Assembly (NCBI RefSeq): GCF_000737765.1
Contig: NZ_JPRI01000004.1
Span: forward strand, 310,001 to 374,000
Reading direction: 5' to 3'
Source: Chryseobacterium vrystaatense
GTDB lineage: Bacteria; Bacteroidota; Bacteroidia; Flavobacteriales; Weeksellaceae
DNA: 64,000 bases
Below the pieces are notes generated by a model. It was given only the letters and a program-made list of their open reading frames with translations. It made no database searches and was not told where the DNA came from. The position numbers and the translations under genes are program-made. Position 1 is the stretch's first letter. Each line of letters opens with the position of its first letter. This document shows positions 8,162 through 17,513 of this stretch, one piece after another.

Positions 8162-9112
8162 TTAAATCACTTCATCAATATTGTAATTCTTATGTTCTCT
8201 ATTGGTTCTAATGATCATTTCGCCCAGGAATCCGGCTATGAAAAGCAGCGTTCCCATAAGCATCATCGTCAGAGCAATAAAAAACCATGGGTTGTTGGTA
8301 ATCAAATGTCCGTAAATCCCTCTTGCCACATCAATCAGTTTTGAAATACCCAGCCAAAGTGCAGAAAGAAAACCTACAATGAACATTACAGTTCCTACCG
8401 CGCCAAAGAAGTGCATGGGCCTTCCTCCAAAACGACTTACAAACCAAAGCGTTACAAGATCCAGAAAACCTCTGATAAATCTTTCGGTTCCGAATTTTGA
8501 AGTTCCATATGGCCTTGCCTGATGCTGTACTTCTTTTTCTGTGATTCTCCTGAATCCTGCATTAGCAGCAAGTACAGGAATATAACGGTGCATATCTCCG
8601 TACACATCAATCGATTTTACAACCTGCCTTTTGTATGCTTTCAGGCCACAGTTGAAATCATGAAGTTCTACTCCCGACACTTTTCTAGCTGCAGCATTGA
8701 ACAACTTTGACGGAATATTTTTCGTCATTACATTGTCAAAACGTTTCTTTTTCCAGCCTGAAACAATATCGTAGTTATCTTCAATAACCATTTTATAAAG
8801 CTCAGGAATTTCTTCCGGAAAGTCCTGTAAATCGGCATCCATGGTAATAACCACATCCCCGTTTGTTCTTTCAAAAGCAGCATGAAGGGCCTGAGATTTT
8901 CCATAATTTCTGGAAAATTTAATAGCGTGGATCTGAGGATGTTGAACCTTCATATTTTCGATAATGCTCCACGAAAGATCTGTACTTCCATCATCTACAA
9001 ACCAGATCTCATAGGATAAGCTGTTGGTATAACAGACATTATCAATCCTTGAAAAAAGTTCTTCCAGGGAATCTTCTTCGTTTAATAACGGAATAACTAT
9101 AGATAAATTCAT
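8162..9112 (-). CDS. family 2 glycosyltransferase, polyprenyl-phosphate (GtrB/DPM-like) type
   Basis: Transfers a sugar from a nucleotide donor, most likely to a polyprenyl phosphate at the inner face of the membrane, for glycan assembly. The 316 residues have the GT-A domain first: the nucleotide-binding VDDGSTD with D40/D41 and the metal-binding DADLQD at 92-97. Two membrane helices follow, about residues 234-256 and 278-303, the arrangement of GtrB, ArnC and DPM-synthase-like enzymes. The sugar cannot be told from sequence. A DUF4199 gene lies 16 bases upstream and a small membrane protein gene 2 bases downstream, consistent with one operon. Confidence 0.88.
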   Translation of the reverse strand: MNLSIVIPLLNEEDSLEELFSRIDNVCYTNSLSYEIWFVDDGSTDLSWSIIENMKVQHPQIHAIKFSRNYGKSQALHAAFERTNGDVVITMDADLQDFPEEIPELYKMVIEDNYDIVSGWKKKRFDNVMTKNIPSKLFNAAARKVSGVELHDFNCGLKAYKRQVVKSIDVYGDMHRYIPVLAANAGFRRITEKEVQHQARPYGTSKFGTERFIRGFLDLVTLWFVSRFGGRPMHFFGAVGTVMFIVGFLSALWLGISKLIDVARGIYGHLITNNPWFFIALTMMLMGTLLFIAGFLGEMIIRTNREHKNYNIDEVI

Positions 9113-9128
9113 TTAATTCTAATAAAAA

Positions 9129-9728
9129 TTATTCTTGATTTTCTGTTTCCTGATAAACTGTTCTTGTTCTGAAAAACGCTCCAAAAAACACTGACAAAAC
9201 TACGTAAAATATAAGAATTGCCGCAAAATATCCTGAAAAATGACTTGCGGTAAGCATATCTTTTCCTTTAATGGCTTCCGGAGAAAAACTTGGAAGCCTT
9301 TCCTGATACTTTTTGTCTAATTCATCAATATCTTTCTGATGCTTCATGATCTTTCTTGCAGACTGGTATTCAGTGTCTAACTCTGTTTTCTGCCTCTGTA
9401 CATACTGGTAGTTCAGCAATTTTTTGGCATCCGTATCTGCAAAATTCAGGAAAGCATAGATACTGAAGATGGACAGAATCCCTCCGATGAACATCGGGAC
9501 GAACGCTCTTGAGAACGCATCTTTAAAACTTACCACTCTATTTTTGTTCCAGAACGATTTTACGGACCAGAAAGCTCCTCCCGCATATAAGATCGGAAGA
9601 ACGAATGCATTGATTTTCAACGAGATTTCAAAATAATTGATTCCGGAGAAAAAGAAATAAGCTACAAAAAAAATGATCATTGTAGCGATAAAAAGTATAA
9701 TTCCTAATGTTGATGGACTTTTCGTCAT
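9129..9728 (-). CDS. DUF4199 membrane protein
   Basis: Protein of 199 residues with the DUF4199 plan: four membrane spans (about residues 9-29, 34-54, 74-94 and 164-186) and a charged helical stretch between spans three and four (residues 100-150, likely coiled-coil). The segment VVSFKDAFSRAF before the third span is a family feature. Function is unknown. It directly precedes the glycosyltransferase gene, an arrangement that I recall as common in flavobacteria. The ATG is at 9726-9728. Confidence 0.8.
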   Translation of the reverse strand: MTKSPSTLGIILFIATMIIFFVAYFFFSGINYFEISLKINAFVLPILYAGGAFWSVKSFWNKNRVVSFKDAFSRAFVPMFIGGILSIFSIYAFLNFADTDAKKLLNYQYVQRQKTELDTEYQSARKIMKHQKDIDELDKKYQERLPSFSPEAIKGKDMLTASHFSGYFAAILIFYVVLSVFFGAFFRTRTVYQETENQE

Positions 9729-9826
9729 GTTAGATTTTTTAAAAAAAGTTGAAAAATTATTGCACTAAATTCCAGCTGTTTAGCTTTAATACTACATTTT
9801 TTCTACTAATTTTCTTTAATAATATT

Positions 9827-9855
9827 TTGAAGTTTATAAATTATTCCTACCTTTG
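9827..9855 (+). promoter_or_regulatory. promoter of the SRP RNA gene
   Basis: TTG at 9827-9829, then 18 bases, then TACCTTTG at 9848-9855. Both parts match the Bacteroidota housekeeping promoter (TTG ... TAnnTTTG). The predicted transcription start falls at about 9860, exactly the first base of the RNA's closing stem. Confidence 0.85.
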
Positions 9856-9859
9856 CAAC

Positions 9860-9952
9860 GGCAAGTCCTAAACAACCAGCTCCTGAGAATCCTCCAGGGT
9901 GGGAACACAGCAAAGGTAATTGGTCGTAGCGGTGTGATTTAGGTAGCTTGCC
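9860..9952 (+). ncRNA. ffs: signal recognition particle RNA (4.5S, small bacterial type)
   Basis: Scaffold RNA that binds Ffh and directs ribosomes making membrane proteins to FtsY. The conserved Ffh-binding hairpin is present: CAGG, a GUG/CAC stem closed by a GGAA tetraloop, then AGCA on the 3' side (about 9895-9913). The ends close as GGCAAG/CTTGCC with CCTAAA/TTTAGG inside, giving a single long hairpin of about 93 nucleotides. A consensus promoter lies directly upstream and a run of nine or more T follows at 9954-9962. A 78-codon frame on the opposite strand over this region is an artefact. I am confident of the family; the exact ends are inferred from pairing. Confidence 0.92.
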
Positions 9953-9963
9953 ATTTTTTTTTA
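9953..9963 (+). terminator. T-run terminator of the SRP RNA gene
   Basis: The closing stem of the SRP RNA itself is followed immediately by a long T-run, so the RNA's own hairpin acts as an intrinsic terminator. Confidence 0.7.
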
Positions 9964-10061
9964 ATTTAAGTTGAAGTAAGGTAATTGGAAGATTATCTTT
10001 TTTTGTTTCTATACATTTCAACATTTCCATTCCAATTTCCATATTACCTTTTATTTCTTAT

Positions 10062-10748
10062 TTAAAATTCAAACTCCTCTCCTAGCTTAGGAAGAACAAG
10101 TTCTACATTTTTATCTGCAAAATGCTTCAGCGCACTTTCATGATTAATTTCAATGGCAGGGAATGTATCGAAATGGCATCCGATTACTTTCGGAGTTTTC
10201 AGCAGTTCTGCAGCTGCAAAAGCCGCTTTTCTAGGGCACATCGTGTAGTGACTTCCGATGGGAAGGATAGACAGGTCGATATTCCCGTAAAGTCTAGGGA
10301 AAAGCTCCATATCAGCCATTACACCAGTATCTCCAGCCAAATAGATGTTTTTACCTTCAGGAAGTCTGAAAATATATCCCACAGGAACACCTCCATAGCT
10401 CCCATCCGGGAACGAACTTGTATGATGAGCAGGTACCATGGAAATTTTAAGATCGTCGATTTTTGCCGACCCTCCTAAGTTCACATCATCTTTATTTTTC
10501 GCTGTTGTAAAATATGCGCATACTTCAGGCACTCCAATTACGGTAGCGTCCGGATGGTTATGCAGCACTTCTGCCACATCTGCAATATGATCACCATGGG
10601 CATGAGTCAGCAGAATATAATCGATTTTCTGAGCAGCGATATCAAATCCTGATTCCGCTTTTTTGTAATTGTAAAAAGGATCACTTAAAATTGTTTTGTC
10701 TTTGTAAGTAAACAAAAAACAGTTTTGTCCTAAAAATTGTATTTTCAT
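10062..10748 (-). CDS. metal-dependent hydrolase, UPF0173 (metallo-beta-lactamase fold)
   Basis: Protein of 228 residues of the UlaG-like/UPF0173 branch of the metallo-beta-lactamase superfamily. The metal site HAHGDH at 49-54 is intact (H49, H51, D53, H54), followed by a further histidine in VPAHHTS, an aspartate in LAGDTG and the C-terminal GCHFDTFP. The enzyme is expected to be cytoplasmic; the physiological substrate of this family is not settled. The start MKIQFLGQNCF is typical. The gene ends close to the 3' side of the SRP RNA gene, which runs towards it on the other strand. Confidence 0.88.
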   Translation of the reverse strand: MKIQFLGQNCFLFTYKDKTILSDPFYNYKKAESGFDIAAQKIDYILLTHAHGDHIADVAEVLHNHPDATVIGVPEVCAYFTTAKNKDDVNLGGSAKIDDLKISMVPAHHTSSFPDGSYGGVPVGYIFRLPEGKNIYLAGDTGVMADMELFPRLYGNIDLSILPIGSHYTMCPRKAAFAAAELLKTPKVIGCHFDTFPAIEINHESALKHFADKNVELVLPKLGEEFEF

Positions 10749-10763
10749 TTTTAATTGATTTTT

Positions 10764-10916
10764 CTAATTAAGTACATGAAATGGTTGAGTTGAAAAAAAT
10801 CTGATATAGCTCCCAGCACATCGGTATTTTCTGATTAATTCTTTAATCAGATCATACATAAGAAACAGAGCCATGATAACAGATACCCAAGATGTAATGC
10901 TCTCTACTCTTCTCAT
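10764..10916 (-). CDS. possible small membrane peptide, 50 residues
   Basis: A short frame, ATG at 10914-10916 and TAG at 10764-10766, coding MRRVESITSWVSVIMALFLM and onwards to VLN. Residues 10-24 are hydrophobic and are followed by a charged stretch (YDLIKELIRKYR), so a single-span peptide with a basic cytoplasmic tail is plausible. It starts 8 bases after the stop of the SRPBCC gene and ends 15 bases before the hydrolase gene, filling an otherwise unexplained gap on the same strand. No family is recognised. Support is position and composition only. Confidence 0.45.
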   Translation of the reverse strand: MRRVESITSWVSVIMALFLMYDLIKELIRKYRCAGSYIRFFSTQPFHVLN

Positions 10917-10924
10917 GAGATTTT

Positions 10925-11371
10925 CTATTTCCGGGGAAATTTATCCTCAATGAGATTCAGCTTAATTCCATGTTCAAGATAAGCTTTACAACCGTCTAAA
11001 ACAGTCGTAAAACCACCTGTATTATCATTTACCGTCCGTAGAAGGTTTTCTCCTGTCTGGTCATATCCATAGCTTCTAATGACCACAAGAGTTCCTTTCT
11101 CCATTTCTTTAAACTCATAATCCACCTGCACTGCAGGATCTCCCCATTCTGTTTTTATCGACTGATCCGGAATGATCTCATGAACCGTTACATTGGATTT
11201 CACGCCATACATTTCCCATTCCCAGGTTACTGAATTTCCTTCTTCGAGTTTCCCCGTAGATTTTGTAAACCAGAACTGAGTTGTTATTTCAGGATTGACA
11301 AATGCTTCGAAAACTTCTGCCACAGGTTTTCTGATAAGCATCTGAGCTTCAACATAAACATCAGTACTCAT
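10925..11371 (-). CDS. SRPBCC (AHSA1-like) domain protein
   Basis: Protein of 148 residues with the START/Bet v 1-like fold of the AHSA1 group: it begins VEAQMLIRKPVAEVFEAFVN, continues with TTQFWFTKSTGKLEEG and WEWEMYG, and ends with a long helix (GFTTVLDGCKAYLEHGIKLN). These proteins form a hydrophobic cavity; ligands and roles differ and none is known here. It lies 12 bases downstream of menA on the same strand, so it is probably co-transcribed, but a part in menaquinone synthesis is not established. Confidence 0.82.
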   Translation of the reverse strand: MSTDVYVEAQMLIRKPVAEVFEAFVNPEITTQFWFTKSTGKLEEGNSVTWEWEMYGVKSNVTVHEIIPDQSIKTEWGDPAVQVDYEFKEMEKGTLVVIRSYGYDQTGENLLRTVNDNTGGFTTVLDGCKAYLEHGIKLNLIEDKFPRK

Positions 11372-11383
11372 AGTGGTATTATT

Positions 11384-12313
11384 TTAGTTAAAAAAATTAA
11401 GTCCAAAGGCTGTAAGCACTGCCATCATGAAAGTCATGATCCCCACCTGCTTCAGGTATTGGTCTAACTCTTTGGGCTCTTTTACCGTCATGATATTTCT
11501 TCTTAGCTTCATCAATGGCAAAAGAAGGATCATGACGATGAAAACGTAATAGTTCTGTGCCTGTATAAATCCGTTTACGCCTAAGAAGACAAGGATTAAA
11601 ATCAAAGGAAGCTGCAACAGGATCATTTCGTAAATCATTGCGTTTTTAAAGCCTATTCTTAACGCTAAGCTATTTTTACCTGAAAGTCTGTCACTTTCAA
11701 TATCTCTCATATTGTTTAGGTTCAAAACAGCCATACTCATCATACCGATAGCTGTTCCGGGAAGTAACATATCCCAGCTGAAGGTTTTTGTAAACAGGAA
11801 ATAACTTCCGCATACAGAAACCAATCCAAAAAACACAAATACAAAAAGATCTCCCAACCCCATATATCCGTAAGGTTTTTTTCCTACTGTATAGCCTATT
11901 GCAGCCAAAATACACGCAACACCCAATCCAACGAATGTATAAAATTCGTTCATGAAATCAGGAAAAAATGCAACATATAAAAGACCAATTGTTGCCACAA
12001 AAGACAATACTGAGAAAATAATGACAGCATTTTTCATCTGCTTTGCCGTGATCTTTCCGGAAGCTACGGCTCTTGATTCTGCCTCATTGATCCTTTTGGC
12101 ATCAGTTCCTTTTACACCGTCACCGTAGTCGTTGGCATAGTTTGATAAAATCTGGTATAACAGCGTTACCAAAAGGGCCAGAGCAAAAATTCTCCAGTCC
12201 CATATTCCACCTTCTCTGTAAAGTCTCCATTTTGCAATGAAAGCACCCATTATAATCCCGCTTAGTGAAAGCGGTAAAGTTCTTAGCCTTGCGGCTTTTA
12301 TCCAATCAACCAT
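11384..12313 (-). CDS. menA: 1,4-dihydroxy-2-naphthoate polyprenyltransferase
   Basis: Attaches the polyprenyl chain to 1,4-dihydroxy-2-naphthoate, the membrane step of menaquinone synthesis. The 309 residues carry the UbiA-family first aspartate motif NYANDYGDG at 58-66 with DAKR following, and the second motif NMRDIESD near residue 198. Eight or nine membrane helices are visible. The N-terminus WIKAARLRTLPLS is typical of MenA. The menB gene is directly upstream on the same strand, which settles the pathway. ATG at 12311-12313; the 3' side runs into the SRPBCC gene after 12 bases. Confidence 0.93.
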   Translation of the reverse strand: MVDWIKAARLRTLPLSLSGIIMGAFIAKWRLYREGGIWDWRIFALALLVTLLYQILSNYANDYGDGVKGTDAKRINEAESRAVASGKITAKQMKNAVIIFSVLSFVATIGLLYVAFFPDFMNEFYTFVGLGVACILAAIGYTVGKKPYGYMGLGDLFVFVFFGLVSVCGSYFLFTKTFSWDMLLPGTAIGMMSMAVLNLNNMRDIESDRLSGKNSLALRIGFKNAMIYEMILLQLPLILILVFLGVNGFIQAQNYYVFIVMILLLPLMKLRRNIMTVKEPKELDQYLKQVGIMTFMMAVLTAFGLNFFN

Positions 12314-12335
12314 TTTTATATTTAGATGTTAGATA

Positions 12336-12389
12336 TTAGAGGTCAGAAGTTAGATTTTAAACTTTGGGAGTCTAATCTCTAACTTCTAA
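12336..12389. repeat. imperfect inverted repeat between menB and menA
   Basis: Two 19-base arms (12336-12354 and 12371-12389) that pair at 15 of 19 positions before counting wobble pairs. The arms are built from degenerate short units of the type ttagatxttaga. No T-run follows on the minus strand, so it is more likely an RNA-level element or a mobile small repeat than a terminator. Confidence 0.55.
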
Positions 12390-12405
12390 ACACTAATTTC
12401 TTATT

Positions 12406-13242
12406 TTAAGATATCCACTGATTTTCTCCGAAGTCCGGTTTTCTTTTTTCAAGAAATGCATTTCGTCCTTCCTGAGCTTCTTCCGTCATGTAAGCTAAAC
12501 GGGTTGCTTCACCTGCAAAAACCTGCTGCCCTACCATTCCGTCGTCTGTAAGGTTCATTGCAAACTTCAACATTCTGATAGACAATGGAGATTTAGCTAA
12601 AATTTCCTGAGCCCATTCATAGGCTGTATCTTCTAACTCATCGTGTGGAATTACGGCATTCACCATTCCCATATCCATAGCTTCCTGAGCAGAATAATTT
12701 CTTCCTAAAAAGAAGATTTCACGGGCTTTTTTCTGACCCACCATTTTTGCAAGATAAGCAGATCCGTAACCCCCGTCAAAACTGGTAACATCAGCATCAG
12801 TCTGCTTGAAAATAGCATGCTCTTTACTCGCTAGAGTAAGATCACAAACCACATGAAGTGAATGCCCTCCACCAACGGCCCATCCCGGAACAACTGCAAT
12901 AACCACCTTAGGCATAAAACGAATAAGGCGCTGTACTTCCAGAATATTTAAACGATGTCTTCCATCTTCTCCCACATAACCCTGATGACCTCTTGCTTTC
13001 TGGTCTCCTCCGCTACAGAAAGCCCAGCCTCCATCTTTAGGACTAGGTCCTTCTCCGGTAAGCAACACAACACCTATTGAAGAATCTTCAGAGGCGTCAT
13101 AAAAAGCATCATATAATTCGGAAGTAGTTTTTGGACGAAAAGCGTTTCGAAGCTCAGGTCTGTTAAAAGCAATTCTTGCTACACCATTACATTTTTTATA
13201 GGTAATATCTTCGTATTCTTTGACGGTTTTCCACTCTATCAT
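12406..13242 (-). CDS. menB: 1,4-dihydroxy-2-naphthoyl-CoA synthase
   Basis: Closes the second ring of the naphthoquinone by converting o-succinylbenzoyl-CoA to 1,4-dihydroxy-2-naphthoyl-CoA; a crotonase-fold cytoplasmic enzyme. The 278 residues from ATG 13242 include RPELRNAFRPKTTSEL, the oxyanion-hole segment FCSGGDQ, the MenB-specific VVPGWAVGGGHSLHVVCDLT and TDADVTSFDGGYGS with the catalytic aspartate. The frame stays open up to a TTG at 13263, but that TTG is part of a promoter element, so the ATG at 13242 is the right start. menA follows 92 bases downstream. Confidence 0.95.
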   Translation of the reverse strand: MIEWKTVKEYEDITYKKCNGVARIAFNRPELRNAFRPKTTSELYDAFYDASEDSSIGVVLLTGEGPSPKDGGWAFCSGGDQKARGHQGYVGEDGRHRLNILEVQRLIRFMPKVVIAVVPGWAVGGGHSLHVVCDLTLASKEHAIFKQTDADVTSFDGGYGSAYLAKMVGQKKAREIFFLGRNYSAQEAMDMGMVNAVIPHDELEDTAYEWAQEILAKSPLSIRMLKFAMNLTDDGMVGQQVFAGEATRLAYMTEEAQEGRNAFLEKRKPDFGENQWIS

Positions 13243-13260
13243 CTTGTAAAAAATTTTTCT

Positions 13261-13268
13261 CAAAGATA
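13261..13268 (-). promoter_or_regulatory. -7 promoter element upstream of menB
   Basis: TATCTTTG on the minus strand fits TAnnTTTG exactly and lies 18 bases before the menB ATG, implying a very short leader. No clear TTG occurs at the -33 distance. Confidence 0.55.
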
Positions 13269-13352
13269 CGGAATTGCAGAGAATTTTTACGGTGAAATTT
13301 AACGATAATCACAGCAAAAAGCAGAGTTTTATTTTTGGTAAAAAAAATAAAA

Positions 13353-13376
13353 AACCGGAACATAAATGTTCCGGTT
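13353..13376 (-). terminator. terminator after the TPR protein gene
   Basis: Perfect 10-bp stem AACCGGAACA/TGTTCCGGTT with a TAAA loop, 23 bases past the stop of the gene at 13400-14428, with a T-rich tract on the minus strand. Confidence 0.88.
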
Positions 13377-13399
13377 CTATTTATTATTAAAATAAAGAA

Positions 13400-14428
13400 T
13401 TACTGTTTTACCTTAGCTTTAAGCTCGGCTTCTTTAGCTTTAAGTCCTTTAACCTTATCTACATTTTTTGTTACAATGTAGATCTCTTTTAATGCAGTAA
13501 GAGCATCAAGATTTTCCGGCGCTGCTTTATACCAACCTTCGGCATATGGAAGTGCTTTAGCAAATCTTTCTCTTCTTGCATCAATCAGCTTAGTCGCTTC
13601 ATCCGGCTTATCTTTTCTTGTAGCATTGATCTGCTCTACAATTTTAGAATCATCACCAACCGTTGTATACACAAGATTTTGATAAGCATTATCAAAGTCT
13701 GGCTTAATTTCGATTGCTTTTTTGAATGACGCAATTGCATCTTCTACTGTAGCAGGATTTTTAGACTGCATTACTCCAAGATTATACCAGTTGGTAGCAT
13801 CAGTAGGATTTTTAGCTAACTGCTCTTTCAAAGCTCCAATGAACTTTTCAGTATTACCGGATTCGTAATATGCAGTACCCTGAGCATCCTTAAGCTTGGT
13901 ATTGTTAGGATATTTTGCCAATCCTTTTTCAATGATCACCAATGCATCATTAGGTTTCTTAGCATTAAGAAGCAAAGTCGTTAATGTTTCATATAGTTCA
14001 GGTTCAACACTTGGTGTCTGTTCTGTTTTGAAGTCTGAATAATCAGCATTCTTCTTCATCAGATCCCAAGTTGCTTTATCCAAGTTCACTACCTGACCGG
14101 ACTTTTTCTCTTTTGCAGTATACGTTGTCTGAATACCTGTAAAACCGGTATTAACAAGATCTGTATATATTTTGATGGCTTCATCGTTGTTATTTGCCAA
14201 AGCATAACTTAAACCAGCATAATACATATATATCTTATCATCCTGCCCATTTGTTTTCAATAAGTTATAAACTTCTAAAAACTTAGGCGCAGCAACAGTA
14301 TAATTTTTTGCAGTATATGCATCCATTGCAGCTTTATTCGCTTCCTGTAACTTGGCATTAACGTCGCCTTTCTGACCGAAAACGAAAGCAGAAGCCACGA
14401 TGGCTATACCTAAAATCAGTTTCTTCAT
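13400..14428 (-). CDS. secreted tetratricopeptide-repeat protein
   Basis: Protein of 342 residues with a signal peptide (MKKLILGIAIVASAFVFGQK, cleavage near residue 19) and a series of helical TPR repeats. The clearest are near residues 38-70, 150-190, 195-225 (TDATNWYNLGVMQSK) and 228-255 (AIASFKKAIEIKPDFDNAY). It is probably periplasmic and serves as a protein-binding scaffold. It is 28 bases downstream of gyrA on the same strand but has its own strong terminator. Partners cannot be inferred. Confidence 0.85.
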   Translation of the reverse strand: MKKLILGIAIVASAFVFGQKGDVNAKLQEANKAAMDAYTAKNYTVAAPKFLEVYNLLKTNGQDDKIYMYYAGLSYALANNNDEAIKIYTDLVNTGFTGIQTTYTAKEKKSGQVVNLDKATWDLMKKNADYSDFKTEQTPSVEPELYETLTTLLLNAKKPNDALVIIEKGLAKYPNNTKLKDAQGTAYYESGNTEKFIGALKEQLAKNPTDATNWYNLGVMQSKNPATVEDAIASFKKAIEIKPDFDNAYQNLVYTTVGDDSKIVEQINATRKDKPDEATKLIDARRERFAKALPYAEGWYKAAPENLDALTALKEIYIVTKNVDKVKGLKAKEAELKAKVKQ

Positions 14429-14456
14429 ATTAACTATATTATATTAATTGTACATT

Positions 14457-17042
14457 TTACTCTTCAGAATCAGAACTCTCATTTTCCTCAGCCGGATTTT
14501 CTTTTTCAGCCTGAGGTACTGTATTGTTTTCCTGGTTATCGGCTACAATTTCTGTTCCTTCTTCATTTTCTTCAGAATCCTCTTCTACCTCTTTATCCAT
14601 TTCTACTTTTGCAATTGCTGCAATTTCGTCATTTTTCTTAAGGTTGATCATTCTTACTCCCTGAGTATTTCTTCCCATCACTCTCATTTCATCCATATTC
14701 ATTCTGATGGCAACACCAGACTTATTGATGATCATCAATCCGTCTTCGTCTGTCACATTCTGAATAGCAATCAGATTTCCTGTCTTTTCGGTAATGTTTA
14801 GGGTAATAACTCCTTTTCCTCCTCTGTTGGTAATTCTATAGTCTTCTACAGCAGTTCTCTTACCATAACCTTTTTCAGATACTACAAGAACTGTTTCTTT
14901 GTCTACATCGTTCACAACAATCATACCAATTGCCTCATCATCCTCTTCCATGCTGATCCCGCGAACCCCGATAGACCCTCTACCTACTTCTCTTACTTTC
15001 TCTTCAGGGAAACGGATACATTTACCATTTTTGGTAGCGATCATAATCTGAGATGTCCCGTTGGTAAGGTATGCTCCTAATAACTGGTCATTATCTCTGA
15101 TCTCAATTGCATTAACCCCATTTACCCTTGGTCTTGAATAAGCTTCCAGAGATGTTTTCTTGATCGTACCGTTTTTGGTAACCATCACCACACTCATTTG
15201 GTTGACATACTCAGCGTCTTTCAGGTTGTTGGTTCTGATATATGCTTTGATCTTATCATCCTGTTCGATATTGATAAGGTTCTGTACCGCTCTTCCTTTC
15301 GAAGTTTTTGATCCTTCAGGAATTTCAAATACCCTTAGCCAGTAACATCTTCCTTTTTCTGTGAAGAACAGCATATACTGGTGATTAGTCGCAGAAACAA
15401 TATACTCAAGGAAATCTTCATCCCTGGTCGTTGCCGCTCTGTTTCCTACACCGCCTCTACTCTGAATTTTGTATTCGGAAAGAGATGTTCTTTTAACATA
15501 TCCTGCGTGTGAAATAGTAAGAACAACTGCTTCATTGGGGATGATATCTTCGATAGACATTTCTCCTCCTGAAAAATCAATTGCCGTTCTTCTTTCGTCA
15601 CCATATTTTTCTTTGATCTCAGCAAGTTCTTCTTTGATGATCTCAAATCTTCTAGGTTCATTAGCCAAAATATCTTCCAAGTTCATGATTTCTTTCATGA
15701 TCGCGTCATATTCATCACGGATCTTGTCAAGTTCCATTCCTGTAAGACGTGCCAATCTTAGATCAAGAATAGCCTGAGCCTGAATTTCAGAAAGATCAAA
15801 TGCCTCGATCAAGCCTTCTTTTGCGCCCTGAGGGTTTGCACTGTGACGGATAATAGAAATTGCTCTGTCTAAAGAATCCTGAGCACCAATCACCTTCATG
15901 AAACCTTCCAAGATGTGAGCTCTTTCTCTCGCTTTTTTAAGCTCAAAATGAGTTCTTCTCACAATCACTTCATGTCTGTGCTCTACGAAGTGGTGAATGA
16001 TATCCTTTAAATTCAGCTGTTCCGGTCTTCCTTTAACCAAAGCAATGTTATTAACACTGAAAGAAGTTTGAAGTGCTGTATATTTATATAACAGGTTTAA
16101 GACAACATTCGGGATTGCATCATTTTTAAGTTCATAAACGACACGCAGACCATTTCTGTCCGATTCGTCTCTGATCTCATGAATACCTACAATCTTATCA
16201 TCTTTAACAAGTTCTGCCGTTCTGGCGATCATGTCAGCTTTATTGACCTGGAAAGGAACTTCAGTAACAATAATAGCATTTCTGTTTCCAATCTCTTCGA
16301 AATTTACTTTTGCTCTTAACACGACCCTTCCTCTTCCTGTATGGAAAGCATCTCTTACCCCGTCGTAACCGTAGATAATACCTCCTGTAGGGAAATCCGG
16401 TGCCGTGATATGCTGCATCAGTTCATCGATCGTAATATCTTTATTATCGATATATGCAGAAATAGCATCAACAGATTCTGATAAATTGTGCGGTGCCATG
16501 TTGGTCGCCATACCTACAGCGATACCGGATGTTCCGTTTACCAGAAGATTTGGAATTTTTGTAGGCATAACGGTAGGTTCCGTCATACTGTCATCAAAGT
16601 TATTCTGAAAATCTACCGTTTCTTTATCTAGATCAGCAAGAATATCATCTGATATTTTTTTCAGTCTTGCTTCGGTATAACGCATTGCTGCAGGCGGGTC
16701 ACCGTCCATTGAACCAAAGTTACCCTGCCCGTCTACCTGAGGGTAACGTAAGCTCCAAGGCTGAGCCATTCTTACCATTGCATCGTAAACAGAAGAGTCT
16801 CCATGCGGGTGGTATTTACCTAAAACATCCCCAACAATTCTGGCAGATTTTAAATATTTTCTATTAGAAAAAACCCCTAGTCCATACATACCATACAGTA
16901 CTCTTCTATGAACGGGTTTCAGGCCGTCTCTTACGTCCGGCAACGCTCTTGAAACGATAACCGACATCGAATAATCGATATAAGACGATTTCATTTCATC
17001 AACAATGTTGATAGGAATCAGTCTTTCTCCTTCTTTTTGCAT
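14457..17042 (-). CDS. gyrA: DNA gyrase subunit A
   Basis: Breakage-rejoining subunit of gyrase, which introduces negative supercoils. The protein is 861 residues from the ATG at 17042; a TTG two codons earlier is less likely. With this start the numbering matches E. coli: catalytic Tyr122 in AMRYTEARL, and the quinolone-determining region has Ser83 and Asp87 in GDSSVYD, the susceptible form. The C-terminal blades contain RGGVG and RGGKG turns, and the protein ends in a long acidic tail (from about residue 815) as in other GyrA proteins. The first blade's box reads QSRGGVG, a weak version of the canonical GyrA box QRRGGRG. The partner gyrB is not in the window. Confidence 0.96.
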   Translation of the reverse strand: MQKEGERLIPINIVDEMKSSYIDYSMSVIVSRALPDVRDGLKPVHRRVLYGMYGLGVFSNRKYLKSARIVGDVLGKYHPHGDSSVYDAMVRMAQPWSLRYPQVDGQGNFGSMDGDPPAAMRYTEARLKKISDDILADLDKETVDFQNNFDDSMTEPTVMPTKIPNLLVNGTSGIAVGMATNMAPHNLSESVDAISAYIDNKDITIDELMQHITAPDFPTGGIIYGYDGVRDAFHTGRGRVVLRAKVNFEEIGNRNAIIVTEVPFQVNKADMIARTAELVKDDKIVGIHEIRDESDRNGLRVVYELKNDAIPNVVLNLLYKYTALQTSFSVNNIALVKGRPEQLNLKDIIHHFVEHRHEVIVRRTHFELKKARERAHILEGFMKVIGAQDSLDRAISIIRHSANPQGAKEGLIEAFDLSEIQAQAILDLRLARLTGMELDKIRDEYDAIMKEIMNLEDILANEPRRFEIIKEELAEIKEKYGDERRTAIDFSGGEMSIEDIIPNEAVVLTISHAGYVKRTSLSEYKIQSRGGVGNRAATTRDEDFLEYIVSATNHQYMLFFTEKGRCYWLRVFEIPEGSKTSKGRAVQNLINIEQDDKIKAYIRTNNLKDAEYVNQMSVVMVTKNGTIKKTSLEAYSRPRVNGVNAIEIRDNDQLLGAYLTNGTSQIMIATKNGKCIRFPEEKVREVGRGSIGVRGISMEEDDEAIGMIVVNDVDKETVLVVSEKGYGKRTAVEDYRITNRGGKGVITLNITEKTGNLIAIQNVTDEDGLMIINKSGVAIRMNMDEMRVMGRNTQGVRMINLKKNDEIAAIAKVEMDKEVEEDSEENEEGTEIVADNQENNTVPQAEKENPAEENESSDSEE

Positions 17043-17190
17043 AAACAAATTTTATTATAATGACAGTCAGACCCTTAGCTGTGCGTCTGAAAATTATTTA
17101 TTTCCAATTTTTATTAACGGGCTAATTTACGAAATTTTTACCGATTTTTGTGCTAGAATTTATTCAGAAAATCTTAAAAATTCATAAAAT

Positions 17191-17505
17191 ATGAGCTTAT
17201 TGAGTATAACTTTCCATTGCACGAAAAACAATATTGAAGAATGGGAAAATTATATCGACGAAACACTGGTCCTTATGGCGGAAAACCTTATGGATGTCAA
17301 CAAATATATTCTTTCCGAAGTACATACCGACTATATTGATGAGGGTAAGAATTATAATCTCCTTCTGATGTTTGACAATGAAGAACTCAGAGAAGATTTC
17401 ATCAAAAGTGAAATGCTGAACATTGCAGAAAGAGTTGAAAAAAAATTCGGAACAGAAGTCATGATCTTCAATACGTTTCTGAATCCTAAAAAATCCAGAT
17501 TTTAA
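17191..17505 (+). CDS. DUF4286 family protein
   Basis: Protein of 104 residues on the plus strand, divergent from gyrA. It begins MSLLSITFHCTKNNIEEWEN and has the alternating strand-helix order of a small ferredoxin-like alpha/beta fold (VNKYILSEVHTDYIDEG, YNLLLMFDNEELREDF). This matches the DUF4286 family found in Bacteroidota, whose function is unknown. The ATG at 17191 follows an A-rich leader without Shine-Dalgarno sequence. It ends at a strong bidirectional terminator shared with the convergent gene at 17548-17781. Confidence 0.8.
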   Translation: MSLLSITFHCTKNNIEEWENYIDETLVLMAENLMDVNKYILSEVHTDYIDEGKNYNLLLMFDNEELREDFIKSEMLNIAERVEKKFGTEVMIFNTFLNPKKSRF

Positions 17506-17513
17506 ATAAAATC

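Noticed and set aside
9806..10042. 78-codon minus-strand ORF across the SRP RNA region
   Set aside because: It overlaps a complete SRP RNA with promoter on the other strand and has no protein similarity.
15469..15777. Plus-strand ORFs inside gyrA and other long minus-strand genes
   Set aside because: Antisense shadows of well-identified genes with no domain content of their own.
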